The translations under genes and the position numbers were made by a program. Below the pieces are notes generated by a model. That model saw only the letters and a list, made by a program, of their open reading frames with translations, had not been told where the DNA came from and did no database searches. From NCBI GenBank assembly GCA_903931945.1, contig CAIZEI010000203.1, positions 1 to 40,066 on the forward strand: a stretch of 40,066 nt of DNA, read 5' to 3'. This DNA is from an uncultured Hyphomicrobiales bacterium (GTDB lineage Bacteria; Pseudomonadota; Alphaproteobacteria; Rhizobiales; Beijerinckiaceae). How positions within the stretch are numbered: position 1 is the first letter of the stretch; every line of letters begins with the position of its first letter. Below, piece after piece: positions 36,463 through 40,066 of this stretch.

Positions 36463-37005
36463 ATGACGATAAGATCATTGATTGCCTCTACCGCGCTCTG
36501 CATTGCCGCGCTAGGCCTCGTCCTGCCATCCGCCCAAGCCGAAGATCGTGGCGAACGGGGTGGGCGCGGCGGCCGTCCGGCAGCGGCGCGACCTGCCCCT
36601 GCCCCCGCCGGGCCCCGGTTTGCGCCGCCGCAGGGCGCTGCGCCCAGACTTGTTGCGCCACGGATCGCAGCGCCCGCCCGGGCGGCGCCGCAAGCCTATG
36701 TTCCTGGGCCTGCGTATCGGCAGGCCGCGCCGCAACGCTATAGTCCGGGGCCAGTCTATCGGCAGGCCGCGCCAATGGCGGCGCGACCGCAATATGCGGC
36801 CAGGCCCGCAGCGCGCGCGGGAGGCGCCTATCCGCGCTTCCTGGCGCGCGCGCACAGACGCTTCTGGCATGGACGCTGGATATGGTTCGGCCCTGTGATC
36901 GCACCCTACGATCCCTGCTGGCAGCGCCTCTGGACGGACTGGGGATGGGGCTGGTTTTACACCTGCGGCTATTATCCTGACCCCAACGATCCCGACGGAT
37001 ATTGA
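36463..37005 (+). CDS. Secreted Pro/Ala/Arg-rich protein of unknown function
   Basis: A 180-residue protein with a clear signal peptide (MTIRSLIASTALCIAALGLVLPSAQA). The mature part is low-complexity: GERGGRGGRPAAARPAPAPAG, then two near-identical units PGPAYRQAAP and PGPVYRQAAP. The last 50 residues are aromatic (HRRFWHGRWIWFGPVIAPYD, WTDWGWGWFYTCGYY) with two cysteines, a pattern seen in small Hyphomicrobiales envelope proteins of unknown role. GGAAGGA at 36449-36455 is the right distance from ATG 36463; ATG 36457 is too close. Transcribed alone between two minus-strand genes. Confidence 0.7.
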   Translation: MTIRSLIASTALCIAALGLVLPSAQAEDRGERGGRGGRPAAARPAPAPAGPRFAPPQGAAPRLVAPRIAAPARAAPQAYVPGPAYRQAAPQRYSPGPVYRQAAPMAARPQYAARPAARAGGAYPRFLARAHRRFWHGRWIWFGPVIAPYDPCWQRLWTDWGWGWFYTCGYYPDPNDPDGY

Positions 37006-37028
37006 TCCGCACGTTTTCCATCAAGAGG

Positions 37029-37061
37029 TGTTTGCATTGTCCCATTGGGCCAATGCAAACA
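37029..37061 (+). terminator. Strong hairpin after the secreted protein gene
   Basis: TGTTTGCATTG (37029-37039) pairs perfectly with CAATGCAAACA (37051-37061); an inner CCC/GGG adds to the stem. No T tract follows, so it may stabilise the mRNA end or act together with the next hairpin. Confidence 0.5.
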
Positions 37062-37096
37062 TTCCGCGCATCGGCGCGGGCGCGCATTCGCGCTTG

Positions 37097-37134
37097 CCAA
37101 AGCGTGTGAGCCGGAACTCACCCGCTTTGGTTTT
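37097..37134 (+). terminator. Intrinsic terminator, plus strand
   Basis: CCAAAGCG and GTGAG (37097-37110) pair with CTCAC and CGCTTTGG (37117-37130), one internal mismatch, loop CCGGAA, then TTTT at 37131-37134. It reaches into the stop region of the convergent PTPS-like gene. Confidence 0.6.
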
Positions 37135-37537
37135 ACGCTTTCACATCGCCCTCGTACCAAGCGCGGGCGATGTGGGATTCGTGCAACGTAACCCGGATCT
37201 TTTCAACGCCATCGCCGCCTGGCCCCAGCGCGCCTGACCGGGCGGCGGACGCCATGCCGTCGAAAATATGCTTTGACAGGAATTCGGTCGTGGTCTGCTG
37301 GCCCTTGAATTGCTCGATCTCATCGAGATTGCGATAATTCAGCGGGCCAAGGATCGCCTTCAGCGCGTCATGCGCGCGACCGATATCGACAACGACAGCG
37401 TCCGCCGTGAGCTCGCGCCTGAAAAAGGCGACATCGACCACAAAGGTCGCGCCATGCAGGCGTTGCGCCGGGCCGAACAATTCGCCCCTGAAACTATGGG
37501 CGATCATGATGTGCTCGCGCACTTCAACTGCGAACAT
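37133..37537 (-). CDS. 6-pyruvoyltetrahydropterin synthase/QueD-family protein, atypical active site
   Basis: A 134-residue protein of the PTPS/6-carboxytetrahydropterin synthase fold: MFAVEVREHIMIAHSF at the start, TFVVDVAFFRRELTADAVVVDIG, LNYRNLDEIEQF, TTTEFLSKHIF and the terminal IRVTLHESHIARAWYE. Zinc-binding His14 is present, but the usual HGH reads HGA (His28, Ala30), the catalytic Cys just before it is missing (GPAQRLHG), and LDH of the catalytic pair reads LDE. The Glu in LHES remains. The variant is therefore unlikely to do canonical PTPS or QueD chemistry; it fits a distinct subfamily. GAAGGA lies 6 bases before the ATG. Confidence 0.78.
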   Translation of the reverse strand: MFAVEVREHIMIAHSFRGELFGPAQRLHGATFVVDVAFFRRELTADAVVVDIGRAHDALKAILGPLNYRNLDEIEQFKGQQTTTEFLSKHIFDGMASAARSGALGPGGDGVEKIRVTLHESHIARAWYEGDVKA

Positions 37538-37603
37538 GGGGAGTCCTTCAAAATCAAGCGTTGCACCCGATTAGCATGGCGCGCCCCGCACTGGAAATCA
37601 GCT

Positions 37604-37999
37604 TCATGTCCGCGCTCGAACGCCAATCCTGTCCAGATGCGTATCGGTGAATGCCGACGCATATTTCAGCCCATAGCCAAACATCCGGTCAAAGCCGATA
37701 TGCGCCGCCCATATGGCTGCAATGGCTTGAAACAGGGGCTGGCCAGCAAGCAAGCCAAGGACGCCCAGCAACAACGGCAAAGCGTAGAAATGCAGGGCGT
37801 TATACGTCACCGCCCCGATCCGGGGGCCGCCGAGATAACCCAGCATGCCAAGGTCTGGCGCAAAAAACGGCGCAGCGTAGAAGCTCCACGGCAAGCCGGT
37901 CAGAGCAAATGCATAGCTCGACGCTGCAAACACCGAGGCGCCTTCCACACGCAGGAGGACCAGGGGAGCGCCGCGCAGCGCGTTATTTTCGACCGGCAT
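37604..37999 (-). CDS. DUF4260 family membrane protein
   Basis: A 131-residue hydrophobic protein with about four helices (SVFAASSYAFALTGLPWSFYAAPFFAP, LGMLGYLGGPRIGAVTYNALHFYALPLLLGVLGLLAG, FQAIAAIWAAHIGFDRMFGYGLKY). The NALHFYALP and AHIGFDRMFGYGLKY motifs are characteristic of DUF4260. Function is unknown. It ends 66 bases before the PTPS-like start on the same strand. AGGCGG precedes the ATG. Divergent from the Bug gene at 38113. Confidence 0.77.
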   Translation of the reverse strand: MPVENNALRGAPLVLLRVEGASVFAASSYAFALTGLPWSFYAAPFFAPDLGMLGYLGGPRIGAVTYNALHFYALPLLLGVLGLLAGQPLFQAIAAIWAAHIGFDRMFGYGLKYASAFTDTHLDRIGVRART

Positions 38000-38112
38000 G
38001 GGGACCGCCTGTTGTTGCCGCCCGGCGCCCCGCGACGCAGGGCTGGAATGGCCCGGGGCAATGGGCGATGATAGAGCTTCATATCGCGAAAACAGGGCCT
38101 CGGGGAAACGCC

Positions 38113-39090
38113 ATGCACAGGAACCGCAGTATTGTTCAAAGTCTTGTCATCGCTGCGGCGATGACAGCGGCGCCCTCTCTCGCGCGCGCGCAAACCTGGC
38201 CGGACAGGCCCGTACGGCTGGTCGTGACCTTTCCACCCGGCGGCGCCAATGACATCATCGCCCGGCTGATGGGCGATGAGCTCTCCAAACGCCTTGGTCA
38301 GCAAATCATCGTCGACAACCGTGTGGGCGGCGGCGGCAATATTGGCGCGGAAGCCGTCGCGCGCGCCGCGCCCGATGGTTACACTTTGCTGCAGGCCTCG
38401 GTTTCAAACGCCACCAACGCCTCGCTTTATCCACCGAACCCCGCCTATAATTTCGAGCGCGATCTGACCCCCGTCGCTGGCGTTTATAAAGTGCCCTTGG
38501 TGCTCGATGTGCTGCCGTCCTTCCCGGCTAAAACCGTCCCCGAATTCATCGCCTACGCCAAAGCCAATCCCGGCAAAGTCAGTTTCGCTTCGGGCGGCGT
38601 GGGAACGCTGGCGCATATTGCGGGCGAACTAATGAAGCAGATGTCCGGCGTCGATATGGTGCACGTGCCCTATCGCGGCAGCCCGGCTGAGCTTGCCGAT
38701 CTCATGGCGGGACGAATCGAAATCGCGTTCGATCCCCTGCCGACCTCGCTCGATTTTATCAAAGACGGGCGCTTGCGCGGCCTTGCCGTGACAACGCAAT
38801 CACGTTCGTCATCGCTGCCGGACATTCCCACCGTGGGAGAATTTTTGCCCGGGTACGACACCAGCGTCTGGGTCGGGATCGCCGCGCCCAAAGCCACGCC
38901 TCCTGCGATCGTTCAAAAGCTCAGCGGCGAGATCAACGCCATTCTGGCGACAGACGCATTCAAGGCGCGGTTGCAGGGCCTTGGCGCAGATACGTTTGTC
39001 ATTTCACCCGAAGCGTTCGGCGCATTCATCGCAGCCGACACAAAAAAATGGACGGAGGTTGTTAAAGCCGCCGGCATCAAGGCTGAATAG
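38113..39090 (+). CDS. Tripartite tricarboxylate transporter substrate-binding protein (Bug family)
   Basis: A 325-residue periplasmic protein with signal peptide ending SLARA-Q, then the canonical start TWPDRPVRLVVTFPPGGAND. Ligand loops FPPGGANDIIARL and VDNRVGGGGNIGAEAVARAAPDGYTLL are textbook Bug motifs, and length is standard, unlike the two longer divergent Bug proteins at 24-29 kb. It would deliver a carboxylate to a TctAB channel, absent here. The neighbouring carboxymuconolactone decarboxylase-family gene is convergent. ATG 38113 with GGGGAAA upstream. Confidence 0.88.
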   Translation: MHRNRSIVQSLVIAAAMTAAPSLARAQTWPDRPVRLVVTFPPGGANDIIARLMGDELSKRLGQQIIVDNRVGGGGNIGAEAVARAAPDGYTLLQASVSNATNASLYPPNPAYNFERDLTPVAGVYKVPLVLDVLPSFPAKTVPEFIAYAKANPGKVSFASGGVGTLAHIAGELMKQMSGVDMVHVPYRGSPAELADLMAGRIEIAFDPLPTSLDFIKDGRLRGLAVTTQSRSSSLPDIPTVGEFLPGYDTSVWVGIAAPKATPPAIVQKLSGEINAILATDAFKARLQGLGADTFVISPEAFGAFIAADTKKWTEVVKAAGIKAE

Positions 39091-39118
39091 GCGGCGCGCG
39101 ATCCGGTCGACCGAAGGT

Positions 39119-39817
39119 TTACGGCAACGGCAACAATGGCGCGACGCCCTTGTGCAATTGCATGTCAAAAGCCGTCAGCAGCGCGGCGGTCTGTGCGTGC
39201 GAGCCCATCAGCAGCACGAGATCAACCAGCTTGCGGTCGCCAAACGCCGCTTTGGCGCGGGCGAACGTTTGCGGCGTCACCTTGTGATCGCGCCATATCT
39301 CCCGCCCGAGATCGATGACCACAGCATCGGTCTCGGCAAGCCCCTGCGTGCTGCGTCTGAACTTGATCACATCGATCACGTCGCGTGGAACGCCCGCTTT
39401 CACAGCCTCGGGCTCATGCGCCGTCCATTCAAACTGATTGTCCATTTCGCGCGAGGTGACGATCAACGCGATCTCCCGCGCGCGCGGCGGAATGCCCGCC
39501 TCCTGACGCAGATATTTTGTGAGCGCGGCAAGGTGTCCGCCCGATCGCGGACTGTAAAGCTGGACACCCGCAGGCCCTTGCAGACCAGCTATATTGGCGC
39601 CTGGCGTCGCGCCGCGCTCATAGGTCTTGCGTCCTTCATCGTCGAGGTCCTCCCGGCGCGGAAGCGGCAGGCGAAATCCTGATTGTGGATCGATATCCGG
39701 CGGCCAGGCGGATTCGGCGGCAGGCTGACTGGTTTGCTGCGCGCGCGAGGGTCCGGTCAGAACCATCAAGGCGCAAACGCCCACGACAGCCGTCAAGCAG
39801 CGCGCAGAAACTCCCAA
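39119..39817 (-). CDS. Carboxymuconolactone decarboxylase-family protein with signal peptide
   Basis: A 232-residue protein. The first 26 residues (VSARCLTAVVGVCALMVLTGPSRAQ) are a signal peptide, unusual because most of this AhpD-like family is cytoplasmic. The domain lies at about 85-180: EAGIPPRAREIALIVTSREMDNQFEWTAHEPEAVKAGV, matching the CMD pattern with conserved Glu and His; no CxxC thiol pair is present, so it is not an AhpD-type peroxidase partner. Start is TTG 39817 with GGGAGG five bases upstream. Convergent with the Bug gene at 38113. Confidence 0.8.
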   Translation of the reverse strand: MGVSARCLTAVVGVCALMVLTGPSRAQQTSQPAAESAWPPDIDPQSGFRLPLPRREDLDDEGRKTYERGATPGANIAGLQGPAGVQLYSPRSGGHLAALTKYLRQEAGIPPRAREIALIVTSREMDNQFEWTAHEPEAVKAGVPRDVIDVIKFRRSTQGLAETDAVVIDLGREIWRDHKVTPQTFARAKAAFGDRKLVDLVLLMGSHAQTAALLTAFDMQLHKGVAPLLPLP

Positions 39818-39868
39818 GCCAACCTCCCGATATTCTCGCCAGGTCAGGGCCAGGGCTCCGAATCCAAA

Positions 39869-40066
39869 TTAACGGCGATCGCCTTCGAGCAGGGCGATGA
39901 TGTAGCTTGGGTCCCATCCCGCGAGATTTCTGCGGAGCCTTATGCTGTGTTTGTCTCTGGCCGATCGCACGATGTTGAGGGCGAAATGGCGGACGACAGC
40001 CATGTTTTTCGCGCCGTGGCCCTTGCGCAGGCGCGATTGATCTTCCTTGAAATCGACATCGAGAAC
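39869..40066 (-). CDS. ISAs1-family transposase, C-terminal part (runs off the right edge)
   Basis: Reading the minus strand from the window edge gives 65 codons and a TAA at 39871-39869: VLDVDFKEDQSRLRKGHGA, then KNMAVVRHFALNIVRS and a basic tail ending ALLEGDRR. This matches the C terminus of ISAs1-family DDE transposases, where the WxLDV...EDxSRxRxGHGxxNMAxxRxxALN block carries the catalytic Glu (the E of KED, or close to it). The rest of the gene lies beyond the window. The sequence just outside the stop, CAGGGCCAGGGCTCCGAATC (39845-39864), resembles ISAs1-type ends and may be the terminal inverted repeat. Confidence 0.82.
   Translation of the reverse strand, partial: VLDVDFKEDQSRLRKGHGAKNMAVVRHFALNIVRSARDKHSIRLRRNLAGWDPSYIIALLEGDRR

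Overview
The window looks like chromosomal DNA of an alphaproteobacterium, most likely of the Hyphomicrobiales (Rhizobiales). The evidence is high-GC coding DNA, housekeeping proteins of alphaproteobacterial type (GyrB, RecF, PurH, LepA, LeuB), several Bug/TctC-type binding proteins, and CTCTCCCCGC-type palindromic repeats. Genus cannot be told from the sequence alone; a Beijerinckiaceae- or Bradyrhizobiaceae-like lineage is a guess. No tRNA, rRNA or CRISPR array was seen.

Layout. (1) 259-3309: a three-gene export-type ABC operon (secreted NEW3-domain protein, NosF-like ATPase, NosY-like permease). (2) 3453-6772: a branched-chain amino acid-type ABC transporter, livHMGF, with no binding-protein gene beside it. 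(3) 6874-9502: a two-subunit molybdenum hydroxylase of isoquinoline 1-oxidoreductase type (iorAB-like). (4) 9629-13413: a sulfur-oxidation block: monohaem cytochrome and flavoprotein of flavocytochrome c sulfide dehydrogenase, then soxX, soxY, soxZ and soxA. soxB and soxCD are absent; soxA stops 17 bases from the convergent end of gyrB. Four palindromic repeats lie in this block, and two of them form part of the signal-peptide coding regions of the cytochromes. (5) 13431-17677, minus: gyrB, recF and a small unknown gene. (6) 18092-21161, plus: purH and a membrane-anchored TAXI-type binding protein. (7) 21269-22270, minus: a fatty acid hydroxylase/sterol desaturase-family protein. (8) 22401-29477, minus: a probable seven-gene catabolic operon (GlcG-like, Bug protein, MmgE/PrpD, two-domain VOC protein, second Bug protein, iron-type binding protein, LigI-like lactonase), with three periplasmic binding proteins and no membrane transporter. 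(9) 29682-32603, plus: lepA, then a small accessory patch holding a DUF2283 gene, a diverged copy of the lepA 3' end, and a decaying Phd/VapC toxin-antitoxin pair. (10) 32732-34425: leuB and a cytochrome b561. (11) 34431-37999: a minus-strand glycosyltransferase/methyltransferase pair, a plus-strand secreted Pro/Ala-rich protein, and minus-strand PTPS-like and DUF4260 genes. (12) 38113-39817: a canonical Bug protein and a secreted carboxymuconolactone decarboxylase-family protein. (13) The right edge holds the 3' end of an ISAs1-family transposase.

How the genes may work together. The fcc/sox block should feed electrons from reduced sulfur compounds to periplasmic cytochrome c, but without SoxB and SoxCD it is only a partial pathway here, and its SoxY lacks the usual GGCGG carrier tail. 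The seven-gene operon reads as uptake and breakdown of a ring-derived or polycarboxylic acid, with transport channels encoded elsewhere. The most unusual features are the repeat-derived signal peptides, the altered SoxY tail, the lepA-tail duplication fused in frame to an antitoxin, and the simultaneous decay of that antitoxin and its toxin.
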